Shown: positions 7,356 to 16,268, numbered from the stretch's first letter. The stretch: DNA of 64,000 nt from Paenibacillus apiarius (GCF_017052585.1 NZ_JAFFHZ010000001.1:5084001-5148000); one strand, 5' to 3'. A program made the numbers and translations. Notes: a model not told the origin generated them from the sequence alone.

Positions 7356-9779
7356 ATGAGTGCGACAGGGACGAACCCGGCCATAGATCCGGTGTCAAAG
7401 AAGAAAAGAAGCGGATGGCGCGTCGTGTGGATAACGGCGCTTATTCTCGCGCTATTGCTCGGCAGCGTAAGCGGTATCGCCTATTGGATTGCGCGGAGCA
7501 GTCTTCCGGTCATTGAAGGAAAGCTGGAGTTGGAGGGGCTGCAGCAGCCGGTGTCGGTCTGGCGTGATGGGAACGGCGTGCCGCACATTGAGGCCCGGAG
7601 CGAGCGAGATTTGTTTGTGGCGCAAGGGTATGTGACAGCCCAAGACCGGCTGTTTCAAATGGATATGACGAGACGCTTAGGTTCGGGACAGCTTAGTGAG
7701 ATCATGGGGGAAAAAACCTTGGAGCGCGACAAGCTTTTCCGGGCATTCGGTCTGCGGCGTGCGGCGGAAGCTTCGCTGGCGATTTATTCCGCCGAAGCAA
7801 AGAATGTGCTGGAATGGTATGCCCAAGGCGTCAACCAGTACATTCATCAAGCGCAATCTTCGGGAGCGCTTCCAGTCGAGTTTCGCCTGCTGGGCTACAA
7901 TCCGTCCGAATGGGAGCCGGTTGATTCGCTGGTGATTGGCAAATATATGGCCTATGATCTGGGAGGACATTGGACAGGGCAGGCATTCCGTTATCAGCTT
8001 GCACAGCGGGTGTCGCCGGAGATGGCGTTGGAGTTGTTCCCCTCGTACCCCGATGGGGGAGCGCTCATCATTGAGGCGTTGAAGGATCATCCTATTGACC
8101 TGAAAGCGATGCTTGCGGCAGCCGTAATCCCCGATCCGCTCAACGGCAGCAATAACTGGGTCGTTTCCGGGGAGAAATCAGCCTCCGGAAAGCCCATGCT
8201 CGCAAACGATCCGCATCTGAAACTGGGCACGCCGTCCATTTGGTATGAAACGCATCTTCAAGCGGCGGATCTCAATGTAAGCGGCGTTGTTTTCGCAGGC
8301 ATTCCAGGCATTATTCTGGGGCATAATCAGCATTTGGCATGGGGCGTCACGAATTTGAACCCGGATGTGCAGGATCTGTACATCGAGAAGCGCAACCCGG
8401 ACAATCCGAATGAGTTTGAATATATGGGCAAGTGGGAGCAGGCGAAGCTCTATCATGAAGAAATAAAGGTGAAGGGCAAGCCAGCGGTTTCTTATCAGGT
8501 AACCGTTACAAGGCATGGTCCGATCATTTCCGAATTTGCTCAGGACAACCAGCAAGATCTGGCGCTTGCGCTGCGATGGACCGCATTGGAGCCTACCAAG
8601 GAGCTCGAAGCGTTTCAGCGGTTTGGCAAAACACGCAATTGGGAGGCGTTTAAAGAAGCGCTCACTTATTTTGAGGCCCCTGCGCAAAACTTTGTCTTTG
8701 CCTCCAATGACGGGACCATAGCTTACCGGGCCAACGGCAAAATCCCTATCCGCAAGAATGGGGACAGCCAAGTCCCCGTTCCGGGGTGGACTGACGAATA
8801 TGAGTGGACCGGATACATTCCGTGGGACGAACTGCCGACCACCGTTAATCCGCCCACAGGATATATTGCAACCGCCAATAACAAGGTCATCGATGACAGC
8901 TACCCTTATTACATTACGAACACCTGGACGGAGCCGTACCGGGAAGCCCGTATTCGGCAAGTGCTGGAAAGCAAGGACCTCTTGCAGGTGGAAGATCTGC
9001 AGAAGCTCCAATTCGACCGCCACAATCTGCTGGCGGAGGAATTCTTGGAGGGGCTGTTGGCGGCGCTTCGTGACAATGATTCCCTCCGTTCGGTCGACCA
9101 AGCGGCCGCAGAGCTGCTTCAGGCTTGGAACAAGGATGATGATGCGGAGCAGGGAGCGCCGCTCGTTTTTGCTTTTTGGATGAGACAGCTGGAAGAAGTC
9201 ATATTTAAGCCTGAAGTGACCGATGATTTGATGAAATTATTTGAAAACAGGGAGAGTGTACGGAACGATCTGCTTCGCAAAGCGTTTGCCGGAAAACCGA
9301 CGCCGTGGATTGACGGAAAAGGCGGGATCGAAAAAATAGCGCTGCGCTCTTTCCAGCTTGCCGTGGATCAAGCGGTTTCCCTGCAAGGGAACGCCCCGGC
9401 CAAGTGGCAGTGGGGCCGCTTCCACCAAGTTGCATTCGCCCATCCGCTCGGCGCCGTTAAGCCGCTTGACTTGTTGTTCAATGCCAAGGCTGTCGGCATG
9501 GGCGGCAGCAAGGTTACGGTCGGCATGGCGGGCTGGGATGCGAACACGGGGGAAGTGAATCTGGGAGGCGCTTGGCGCACCGTGATCGATCTCGCCGATC
9601 CGCTTAAGTCGTTCAATGTCGTGGCGCCCGGACAATCGGGGCAGCTATTGAGCCCTTGGTATAACGACCAAGTCGGCGCTTGGACAACAGGCAAATATCA
9701 CGAGACCAGCATGGACCCGGCCGCTTACCGGGCCGCGGGGCATCACTTGGAACTGGTTCCGGCTGCGGGCAGCCATTGA
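7356..9779 (+). CDS. penicillin acylase family Ntn-hydrolase
   Basis: About 807 residues, normal for this family, which cleaves amides of fatty or aromatic acids (penicillin G acylase, AHL acylases, PvdQ). An N-terminal membrane anchor lies at about 24-46, so the enzyme sits outside the cell. The autoproteolysis site is Gly265-Ser266 in LNGSNNW (numbered from ATG 7353): Ser266 becomes the N-terminal nucleophile of the large subunit. The alpha subunit precedes it with VWRDGNGVPHIEA and AQGYVTAQDRLFQMD. AAGGAGGG favours ATG 7356 over 7353. It lies between two iron-uptake remnants and before an AraC regulator; in pseudomonads a relative (PvdQ) matures a siderophore, so a link with siderophore processing is possible but unproven. 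Confidence 0.88.
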   Translation: MSATGTNPAIDPVSKKKRSGWRVVWITALILALLLGSVSGIAYWIARSSLPVIEGKLELEGLQQPVSVWRDGNGVPHIEARSERDLFVAQGYVTAQDRLFQMDMTRRLGSGQLSEIMGEKTLERDKLFRAFGLRRAAEASLAIYSAEAKNVLEWYAQGVNQYIHQAQSSGALPVEFRLLGYNPSEWEPVDSLVIGKYMAYDLGGHWTGQAFRYQLAQRVSPEMALELFPSYPDGGALIIEALKDHPIDLKAMLAAAVIPDPLNGSNNWVVSGEKSASGKPMLANDPHLKLGTPSIWYETHLQAADLNVSGVVFAGIPGIILGHNQHLAWGVTNLNPDVQDLYIEKRNPDNPNEFEYMGKWEQAKLYHEEIKVKGKPAVSYQVTVTRHGPIISEFAQDNQQDLALALRWTALEPTKELEAFQRFGKTRNWEAFKEALTYFEAPAQNFVFASNDGTIAYRANGKIPIRKNGDSQVPVPGWTDEYEWTGYIPWDELPTTVNPPTGYIATANNKVIDDSYPYYITNTWTEPYREARIRQVLESKDLLQVEDLQKLQFDRHNLLAEEFLEGLLAALRDNDSLRSVDQAAAELLQAWNKDDDAEQGAPLVFAFWMRQLEEVIFKPEVTDDLMKLFENRESVRNDLLRKAFAGKPTPWIDGKGGIEKIALRSFQLAVDQAVSLQGNAPAKWQWGRFHQVAFAHPLGAVKPLDLLFNAKAVGMGGSKVTVGMAGWDANTGEVNLGGAWRTVIDLADPLKSFNVVAPGQSGQLLSPWYNDQVGAWTTGKYHETSMDPAAYRAAGHHLELVPAAGSH

Positions 9780-9854
9780 ATATGCAAGATGAGCATCGCC
9801 TTCTTCCGTAGTACGGTTGAAATGATTAGAGAGACCCAGTACAATGACATCAAG

Positions 9855-9869
9855 TGATAATCATTCTCG
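9855..9869. promoter_or_regulatory. Fur box upstream of AraC regulator
   Basis: TGATAATCATTCTCG matches the 7-1-7 Fur consensus at 12 of 14 defined positions. It lies 25 bases before the TTG start at 9894. Confidence 0.7.
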
Positions 9870-9893
9870 CTGCATCAGGAAGAAGGTGAGAGT

Positions 9894-10919
9894 TTGGCTA
9901 GAGATGTATTAATTACGGATATCCACGATTATTTTGAGCGGTTCACCGAATTGGTCAATGGGCAAGTCCATCACCATCATGGCGCTTGGGAACAACAGCT
10001 CGCCATTCCTGAGCATATCGGCAAGGGGAGCGTTGGCCGGGTGCGGATTCGTCCGGGTATGGAAATTATCATTTCGGATATTACGTTCGAGCAAGATATG
10101 AAGCTTCGCATTCAGGAAGCCTGCCGGCTATTCGAACTGAGCTATTGCGTAAGCGGAGAAATTTATTGTGAATGGGACGGCAAGGAAAGCCATACGGATA
10201 AACGGACAGGCAACGTGCTTTTTTTGGAAGATGTTCAGGTGTATGAGGAGAAGAAGGCAGGTCTGCGAACTCAATTGCTGGAAATCCGCTTATCTCCGGG
10301 CGAGTTGTTCCGTTATGCCGCAGATGCAGCGGAAAAGCATAAAATGGAAACGTGGCTGCAGCGCCATAAAGGGAGCATCGACCGTTATCCGGATTCCCCG
10401 GCCATCCAAAGATGCGTCTCCGAACTGATGCATTGCACTTATAAGGGGCCGATGAAGCGATTATATATGGAGAGCAAAGCAATGGAATTTATCGCGTTGT
10501 TTGGCGAAATAGAAGGCCTCGATGTTGTGGGCGGCAATTGCTTTTTGCGCCGTGATGATATTGAACAGCTGAACATGGCCAGACAATTGGTCCTGAACCA
10601 TTTTGAGAAGCCGTTGTCCATCCGGGAGTTGTCCAGGCTGGCCGGGCTTAATGAATTCAAGCTGAAGAAAGGATTCCGCGAGCTGTTCGGAATGACGATT
10701 TTCGAGCTGGTGCGCAAAAAAAGGATGGAACAAGCGTTGTGGCATATGGAAGCGGAGCGGATGAACGTGGGGGAAACCGCCGTTGCTGTCGGCTACAGCA
10801 ACGTGAGCAATTTTACGGCAACCTTTCGAAAGCATTACGGCTGCAACCCCAGTGAATATGTCAAACGGATTGGCCAGCTGGATATGAAGCGAAATATGGC
10901 GCAAGACGATAGTCAATGA
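9894..10919 (+). CDS. AraC family regulator, PchR-like
   Basis: 341 residues. The N-terminal ~220 residues form a sensing domain with the cupin-like ELSYCVSGEIYCEW segment. The C-terminal ~100 residues carry two helix-turn-helix units (SIRELSRLAGLNEFKLKKGF and VGETAVAVGYSNVSNFTATF) and the closing KHYGCNPSEYVKR. This is the PchR/YbtA type that activates siderophore uptake genes when the ferric siderophore is bound. The TTG start has AAGGTGAG upstream and a Fur box just before it. A paralogue is at 47760. Confidence 0.85.
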   Translation: MARDVLITDIHDYFERFTELVNGQVHHHHGAWEQQLAIPEHIGKGSVGRVRIRPGMEIIISDITFEQDMKLRIQEACRLFELSYCVSGEIYCEWDGKESHTDKRTGNVLFLEDVQVYEEKKAGLRTQLLEIRLSPGELFRYAADAAEKHKMETWLQRHKGSIDRYPDSPAIQRCVSELMHCTYKGPMKRLYMESKAMEFIALFGEIEGLDVVGGNCFLRRDDIEQLNMARQLVLNHFEKPLSIRELSRLAGLNEFKLKKGFRELFGMTIFELVRKKRMEQALWHMEAERMNVGETAVAVGYSNVSNFTATFRKHYGCNPSEYVKRIGQLDMKRNMAQDDSQ

Positions 10920-10924
10920 TGCGG

Positions 10925-10962
10925 AAACCCTTCAAACATGTCAAATGTTTGAAGGGTTTTTT
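10925..10962 (+). terminator. terminator after AraC gene
   Basis: Perfect 15-bp stem AAACCCTTCAAACAT / ATGTTTGAAGGGTTT with a 5-base loop, followed by TTT. Confidence 0.9.
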
Positions 10963-11024
10963 ATTGCTCTCCTTCCATAGGGAAAAAAACTTCCTCTGCA
11001 GGTAGCACGAAATTCTGATGTGAA

Positions 11025-11039
11025 TGATAATCATTATTA
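11025..11039. promoter_or_regulatory. Fur box upstream of ATPase fragment
   Basis: TGATAATCATTATTA differs from the Fur consensus at one defined position. Downstream come a ribosome site (GTGAGGAG) and an ATG at 11105 that opens only a 12-codon frame, so the control region survives but its first gene has been lost. Confidence 0.8.
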
Positions 11040-11108
11040 TTCAGATCCGCAGCCTGACTTCGAATCGGGCTAGTCGGAATTAACCCGATGTGAGGAGCTT
11101 ATTCATGA

Positions 11109-11444
11109 ATTGCGCAGCAGCCCGAATTTTTAATTTTAGATGAGCCAACCAATCACTTGGATATTAAATATCAGCTGCAAATTTTGTCCATTGTCAAAGC
11201 TTTAAAAGTGGGCACTTTGGCTGCGCTGCACGATCTATCCCTTGCCGCCATGTATTGCGATATTTTATATGTCGTCAAAGACGGAACGGTAGTGGCAAGC
11301 GGAATTCCCGATGAAGTGTTGACGAAAGAGCTTGTCAAGCGAGTCTATGAGATTGATTGCGAGATATATGCAAATCCTGTAACCGGCGGAATGGCAATCG
11401 CCTATATCCCGACGGAATATAGCAGAGCGGCAGCCAGCCTGTAA
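11109..11444 (+). pseudogene. siderophore ABC transporter ATPase, C-terminal fragment
   Basis: The frame resumes right after a TGA with IAQQPEFLILDEPTNHLDI, which is the Walker B and D-loop of a FecE/FepC-type ATPase, followed by the H-loop His in LAALHDLSLAAMYCD and the normal end. Walker A, Q-loop and the LSGGQ signature are missing, so the protein cannot bind ATP. The ATG at 11105, with a good ribosome site, is out of frame with it. A deletion has joined the Fur-controlled promoter of the transport operon to the last third of its ATPase gene. Confidence 0.85.
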
Positions 11445-11484
11445 TTGAGCGTTTCACAAATGTACTATGCAAGGAGGAAATGCA

Positions 11485-12954
11485 ATGTCCAATCATCTAT
11501 CCGCTGCACTATCAACCGGCGGGAAGGCGGAACAACAGGTAGATCCGCGCCGTTGGTATGCGCTTGCGGTTATTCTGCTCCCGACATTACTTATTTCATT
11601 GAACACCTATATGATTCAGGTTGCACTTCCGTCTATGCAGAACAGCTTGCACGCCAGCTTCTCCGAAGCGCAGCTTATTGTCACCGGCTTTTCACTCGGT
11701 CTGGCTGTGGCGCTGATTGTGAGCGGGAAGCTTGGGGATATGTACGGAAGAAAACGGATGCTGCTTATCGGGGTGAGCGGGTTTACGGTCATGGCAGCGC
11801 TCGGCGGCTTGACCTCGGATCCGGCGCTCCTCATTGCCATTCGCATCGTGCAAGGTCTGGCCGCGGCGCTTATCCAACCTCAGGTGCTGTCCACGATGCA
11901 GGTCACCTTTCCGCCGCGGGAGAAGGCGTTCGCTTTCGGCATTTACGGCGCGATGATCGGGTTTGGATTCGCTTTTGGCCTCATCCTCGGGGGAATTCTC
12001 GTCAATTGGAATCTGTTCGATCTCGGTTGGCGGACGATCTTCTTTTTCAATGTGCCGTTCGGCATTCTTGTGCTGCTGTTATTGCCGATTATACCCGAGT
12101 CGCGCGGGACGCGGGCGCAAAGTATCGATTGGGCGGGGACAGTCTTACTGATGAGCGGATTGTTTCTGCTTGTTTATCCGCTATCGGAGGGGCAAAAGCA
12201 GGGCTGGCCGATTTGGACCTGGCTCTGTCTAATATCGGCCCTCCCGGTTCTGCTAGCTTTTATCGCGGTAGAAATTCGAAAACGGAAGCGGGATGCTTTC
12301 CCGCTGGTCGACCTGTCTATTTTCACACATCGTTCTTTTAGCGTAGGCATGGCGACAGTTATTGTGATCTATCTCAGCATGTTCTCCTTCTTCTTTATTT
12401 TGAGTTATTATTTGCAATTCGGTTTGCATTATAAGGTTCAATATACAAGTCTCATCTTCCTCCCTCTGGGTGCAGGTTTCTTCCTGACTTCCTTGGTATC
12501 GTCTCGTATCGTCGGGAGATGGGGGATGGTTGTGCTGAAAATAGGCGCTCTTGCGGTGGGGGGCTGCAGTATATTACTGATTGGGTCGCTCTATATCGAT
12601 GCGACGGATCTGCTGCATGTCCGAAATATATTGATATTGCTGCTATATGGTGTCGGTCTGGGCATGGTCACTACGCCGCTTGTCAACGTCGTTCTCAGTA
12701 CAGTGCCTATGAAGGATGCCGGGACGGGTTCGGGCTTGTTCACTACCTTTATGTATTTGGCAAATTCGTTAGGGGTAGCGATCATCGGTATTTTGTTCTC
12801 CGCCTCGCTGGGGCAATCTCTTATCGAAGCGGAGCTGTCGGATTATGCAAGGGCCTTTTCCGTTTCTTTGGCGGCAAGCGGGGGAATGGCTTTCGCAGCA
12901 TTCGTGTGTCTTTGTTTCTTGCCCGACCGCAACAGGCGAAGGGGTGAAGAATGA
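11485..12954 (+). CDS. MFS transporter, DHA2 (EmrB/QacA) type
   Basis: 490 residues with 14 predicted membrane segments, the size and layout of drug:H+ antiporter family 2. The loop between segments 2 and 3 reads GKLGDMYGRKRML, the MFS motif A, and segment 5 has the antiporter-type Gly/Pro-rich stretch. ATG 11485 follows AAGGAGG at 11471-11477; the ATG at 11467 lies before that site. The gene is in an iron-controlled area, so export of a siderophore or related compound is plausible, but the substrate is unknown. It converges on the P450 gene. Confidence 0.85.
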   Translation: MSNHLSAALSTGGKAEQQVDPRRWYALAVILLPTLLISLNTYMIQVALPSMQNSLHASFSEAQLIVTGFSLGLAVALIVSGKLGDMYGRKRMLLIGVSGFTVMAALGGLTSDPALLIAIRIVQGLAAALIQPQVLSTMQVTFPPREKAFAFGIYGAMIGFGFAFGLILGGILVNWNLFDLGWRTIFFFNVPFGILVLLLLPIIPESRGTRAQSIDWAGTVLLMSGLFLLVYPLSEGQKQGWPIWTWLCLISALPVLLAFIAVEIRKRKRDAFPLVDLSIFTHRSFSVGMATVIVIYLSMFSFFFILSYYLQFGLHYKVQYTSLIFLPLGAGFFLTSLVSSRIVGRWGMVVLKIGALAVGGCSILLIGSLYIDATDLLHVRNILILLLYGVGLGMVTTPLVNVVLSTVPMKDAGTGSGLFTTFMYLANSLGVAIIGILFSASLGQSLIEAELSDYARAFSVSLAASGGMAFAAFVCLCFLPDRNRRRGEE

Positions 12955-13063
12955 GGTCCCGGACGAATATAAAGCGCTGGTTCAAGTTCTAGATGAACAG
13001 AGCGGGACCGCAAGCAACGCAGAGTGAAAGCAGCAAAAGCTAATAGCCTTTGCCGGCAGGTGT

Positions 13064-14281
13064 TCACCCAAATTGAACGGGCAGGGCAGTGAATCCCCGC
13101 ATGATGAAAGTGGGCTGCCATTTCAGCCGATCGGGCGCGACCGCCAGCTTCATGTTAGACAATCGTCTGAGCAGCGTGTCAATGGCAATCCGCCCTTCCA
13201 TGCGGGCGAGGGGCGCTCCCAAGCAATGATGGATTCCCGTTCCGAACGCAATATGGTGGTTGTTGCCGCGAGTGATGTCCAAACGCTCCGGGTGCAAGAA
13301 ATATTCGGGATCGCGATTGGCTGACGCAAGCGCGATCAGCACGACATCGCCTTTGGCAATTGTCTTGCCGCCCCATTCAAAGTCTTCTCCAACCCAGCGG
13401 TTGGTCGCGAATTCGACAGGGCCCATGAAGCGGAGCAATTCTTCGATTGCCGAATGAATCAAGGCAGGGTTGCCTCGAAGCGCTTCCAGCTGGTCCCGGT
13501 GCTGCAATAGCGCGAACGTGCCATTGCCAATCAAGTTTACGGTCGTTTCATGCCCGGCTACGATTAACAGAAATATCATCGATACAAGTTCGTGTTCAGA
13601 AAGCTTGCTGCCTTCGGATTCCGCTTGCGTGAGCAAAGATAACAAATCTTCCTGCGGATCCAAGCGGCATCTCTGGATTAATACCTTGATATAAGAAGTG
13701 AATTCATCTATTTCAGATGTAATTTGTTTATATTTCTCCGGATAATTGAAGGCTGAGACCATGGCGTGGGACCATGTGCGGAACTGATCCCGTTCTTCGT
13801 TAGGCAGTCCCAGCATGTCGCATATAACGATGAGAGGGAGAGGATACGCGTAATCTCGTATTAGCTCCATGGACCCTTGAGTTTCTACCTGGTCAATGAG
13901 CCAATCTGAGATTTCTTGAACGCGTCCGCGCATGTTTTCAATCATTCGGGGAGTGAATGCCTTTTGCACCAAGGAGCGCAAGCGGGTATGATCCGGCGGG
14001 TCGGAGTTGAGCATGTGACGGAACAGCAGGTCCATTCTGCTCGCAGGCACGCCCGTTTCTTCAGGACCTACGAACTGAAACAGATTTTTTTTCAAACGCT
14101 CGTTTTTGAGAGCGGATGCGGCGTCTTCGTAGCGCGACACGATCCAGGCCGTGTTGCCGTTCGGCATGACCGTTTTGTGTACCGGATCTTGCATCCGAAG
14201 CTGTTCATACAAAGAATAGGCCTTATCTTTAAAATCGGATGAAAAAGGGTTGACAGGCAAAAACGTTGAATTTTTCGTCAT
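13064..14281 (-). CDS. cytochrome P450 (CYP107-like)
   Basis: 405 residues, soluble bacterial P450. The oxygen-binding I-helix motif is AGHETT (242-247), the K-helix ExxR is Glu281-Arg284, and the haem-binding loop is FGTGIHHCLG with ligand Cys353. These enzymes hydroxylate secondary metabolites or fatty acids using electrons from ferredoxin, for which no partner gene is nearby. AGGAGG on the minus strand fixes the ATG at 14281; an upstream in-frame start at 14323 precedes that site. A weak Fur-like site lies 55 bases upstream. Confidence 0.92.
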   Translation of the reverse strand: MTKNSTFLPVNPFSSDFKDKAYSLYEQLRMQDPVHKTVMPNGNTAWIVSRYEDAASALKNERLKKNLFQFVGPEETGVPASRMDLLFRHMLNSDPPDHTRLRSLVQKAFTPRMIENMRGRVQEISDWLIDQVETQGSMELIRDYAYPLPLIVICDMLGLPNEERDQFRTWSHAMVSAFNYPEKYKQITSEIDEFTSYIKVLIQRCRLDPQEDLLSLLTQAESEGSKLSEHELVSMIFLLIVAGHETTVNLIGNGTFALLQHRDQLEALRGNPALIHSAIEELLRFMGPVEFATNRWVGEDFEWGGKTIAKGDVVLIALASANRDPEYFLHPERLDITRGNNHHIAFGTGIHHCLGAPLARMEGRIAIDTLLRRLSNMKLAVAPDRLKWQPTFIMRGFTALPVQFG

Positions 14282-14335
14282 CTGTGTGTGCCTCCTATTA
14301 AGCATGATAACAGAGCGTGTCATTTTAGACCTTAT

Positions 14336-14350
14336 ATGTAATGATTATTA
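14336..14350. promoter_or_regulatory. weak Fur-like site upstream of P450
   Basis: ATGTAATGATTATTA matches about 10 of 14 defined positions of the Fur consensus and is in the P450 promoter region. Of the sites reported here it is among the weakest. Confidence 0.35.
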
Positions 14351-14550
14351 TAGTATGAGAAAACATAGAACCTTCTGTTCCACATCATGAGGAGGGGATA
14401 ATTGATAACTCCTCTCGACAAACAAGCTGATCGATGCTGTGCTCAGGACATTCATTTCAGCCGAAGGAAAATCTGCTGCGGGCGGTGGGAATAAACGAAA
14501 AAAACATTAAATTTTGTAATCCGCATACGTTATTTGTATATAGGAAGAAG

Positions 14551-14629
14551 AGCTGTTTCCTTTACAAAGGAAAAGGGCATCCACGAAACATGATAACTCC
14601 CTGTCTTCTTTGTAAAGAACAAGGCAGCT
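14551..14629 (+). promoter_or_regulatory. long imperfect hairpin upstream of metalloprotease
   Basis: The left arm AGCTG..CTTTACAAAG and right arm CTTTGTAAAG..CAGCT pair over about 19 bases with small bulges, with a core of ten perfect pairs (14560-14569 with 14608-14617). The loop is about 38 bases. It lies in the 395-base gap before the protease and after the P450 promoter. It could be a terminator or attenuator; the T-run is short. No riboswitch class recognised. No gene was accepted in 14351-14719. Confidence 0.4.
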
Positions 14630-14719
14630 TTTAAAAAGGAGGGATCGATAGGAGAGAGGAAGCAAGTGAAGCTGGAAATCTGCAATGATATGTATATTCG
14701 TTAAGGTGGTGTAAACACA

Positions 14720-15307
14720 GTGAAAAAGCGAGTTTCTGTGAAGAAAAATGCTTTAATAGCCTCGGTTGCCGCTTTGCCTATCGCTGCAATGGTATTCTCT
14801 TCAGTCGTCTCGGCAGCTTATTTCAACGGCGGTAGATCCTCGGGGTCGTTTTCTGCCTATTATCATTCGTCCGTCTCTTCTTATGGATATGGCAATCATT
14901 ACGACACGGCGCGCACCAACTGGAATGGAATTTCCTCGAAGGCAAAGGTGTCCAAAACGACCTCAACCAGCGGCGATCCTGATAGATACTATGTTGGAAC
15001 TACGGGAAGCAGCACGTTGCTCGGTCAGATCGTTCCTTATAAAATCTCCGGAGGCACTTATGTAGAGGCATCGCCTAACGACCAATGGGCTTATTCCACG
15101 GCTACCATCTATGATAATACGATGAAAAGCTTTAATATGACGAGCAGCCAGATCGTGTCCAATGCAACCCATGAAATTGGCCATACGGTAAGCTTGGCTC
15201 ATACGAGTCCAAGTTCATCCAGCCCTTCGGTCATGAAACAAGGCATTCAAGACATCGGCCCTCAAACCTACGACAAAAACGAATTAAAATCAAAATGGGG
15301 CAACTAA
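14720..15307 (+). CDS. secreted zinc metalloprotease (metzincin-like)
   Basis: 195 residues from a GTG with AAGGTGGTG upstream. A Sec signal peptide covers about residues 1-32 (basic start, hydrophobic core, VSAA cleavage). The zinc motif HEIGHTVSLAH lies at 151-161: His151, His155 and His161 bind zinc and Glu152 is the general base. Most metzincins have Gly at the position of Ser158. A Met-turn is likely at Met172 in PSVMKQG. The short mature part resembles matrixin-like or snapalysin-like proteases. The next gene may be co-transcribed. Confidence 0.75.
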   Translation: MKKRVSVKKNALIASVAALPIAAMVFSSVVSAAYFNGGRSSGSFSAYYHSSVSSYGYGNHYDTARTNWNGISSKAKVSKTTSTSGDPDRYYVGTTGSSTLLGQIVPYKISGGTYVEASPNDQWAYSTATIYDNTMKSFNMTSSQIVSNATHEIGHTVSLAHTSPSSSSPSVMKQGIQDIGPQTYDKNELKSKWGN

Positions 15308-15345
15308 AACGATATTCTTTTAGATGAAGGGAGACTGGCGGAATA

Positions 15346-15942
15346 ATGCGACGAAAAATAAACGCAGGTTTGCTTGTTGCCGCAGCCGCGCTGCTTCTGA
15401 TGACGGGATGGAGCGATATGAGCGGTTCACATTCACAACCATTCAAAACCATCTCGATTCATGCCAACTTTGTCAGCTTTGAGAACGCCGATCAGTTGGA
15501 TTCCTTTGCGGACTTGATTGTAATTGGCACGGCGGTGCAGCGTTTCGAAGATCGCAGCCCTGTGTCTACTCACTTTGATGACGGCACATTGCAGGATTTC
15601 TACACATTAACGGATATTAGCATCGATAGAGTGCTCAAAGGTCCGGGACAAATCATGCAAGAAGATGCGCCATTAACCATTATCGAACCACTGGCCTATT
15701 TGGATATCGAAAATGAGAAGACGAAACTGACACGCGAGAATTACATTGAATTGCACGAAGGGGACAGGAGCGTTATTTTTCTGAAAAAGAACACATTTGG
15801 GCAGTATGCTATCATTAATCAAAACTTAGGGAAGTTCAGTCTGAACGAAACCCCCGAATTTCAAGTGACGGCCGACAGTGAAGAGGCAGCGGAGTATGCT
15901 GTTTTGCGGGAAGACGTCTTTGAAAAATACGGATTGAATTAA
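15346..15942 (+). CDS. secreted protein of unknown function
   Basis: 198 residues with an N-terminal signal peptide (about 1-25). No lipobox Cys is present where TGWSD follows the hydrophobic core. The rest is an alpha/beta domain with FADLIVIGTAVQRFEDR and a later EGDRSVIFLKKN strand pair, reminiscent of small secreted proteins in Bacilli but not recognised. It starts 38 bases after the metalloprotease stop with GAAGGGAG upstream, so it is probably co-expressed with it. Confidence 0.5.
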   Translation: MRRKINAGLLVAAAALLLMTGWSDMSGSHSQPFKTISIHANFVSFENADQLDSFADLIVIGTAVQRFEDRSPVSTHFDDGTLQDFYTLTDISIDRVLKGPGQIMQEDAPLTIIEPLAYLDIENEKTKLTRENYIELHEGDRSVIFLKKNTFGQYAIINQNLGKFSLNETPEFQVTADSEEAAEYAVLREDVFEKYGLN

Positions 15943-16005
15943 AGAATGATGCGATTCGCCCCTTGAGTTGTTAAAGAGCTAAAAAGCATATTCAGATATT
16001 ACACG

Positions 16006-16046
16006 CCCTGACCTATGATAAAAGCTATCTAAGGTCGGGTTTTTTC
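16006..16046 (+). terminator. terminator after 15346-15942
   Basis: Arms CCCTGACCT and AGGTCGGG pair with one wobble and are followed by a run of T. Confidence 0.65.
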
Positions 16047-16117
16047 CGTATACGAATGCCAGCGCGGCATTCCAAACGATTGTTGTCTTGCTGTCCAACA
16101 TTTTTATGATAAAGTGG

Positions 16118-16146
16118 TTGACTTTTGACTTTGTTGTAACTACAAT
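16118..16146 (+). promoter_or_regulatory. sigma-A promoter of nitroreductase operon
   Basis: TTGACT (16118-16123) and TACAAT (16141-16146) with exactly 17 bases between. The -10 box sits inside the palindrome at 16135-16153. Confidence 0.7.
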
Positions 16147-16153
16147 AGTTACA
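16135..16153. promoter_or_regulatory. operator palindrome 1 of nitroreductase operon
   Basis: TGTAACTA-CAA-TAGTTACA, a perfect 8-3-8 inverted repeat covering the -10 box. The position fits a repressor such as a MarR/HxlR-type redox or quinone sensor; the regulator is not identified. Confidence 0.65.
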
Positions 16154-16202
16154 TCAAGGCAGGATGCAATTCTCTATAGCAGAGAGTGCTTATTTTTTAT
16201 CA

Positions 16203-16229
16203 TTGTTGTAACTGATGTTATTACAACAA
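16203..16229. promoter_or_regulatory. operator palindrome 2 of nitroreductase operon
   Basis: TTGTTGTAA and TTACAACAA, perfect 9-base arms with a 9-base spacer, between promoter and ribosome site. Shares the TTGTAAC core with palindrome 1, so the same dimeric regulator may bind both. Confidence 0.55.
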
Positions 16230-16268
16230 GAAGATGAACAAATAAAACGTATATTGGAGGAACCTAAT

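Noticed and set aside
8178-9101. 307-residue frame antisense to the penicillin acylase gene
   Set aside because: Mirror of a GC-rich coding region; the acylase frame has clear family motifs and the antisense frame has none.
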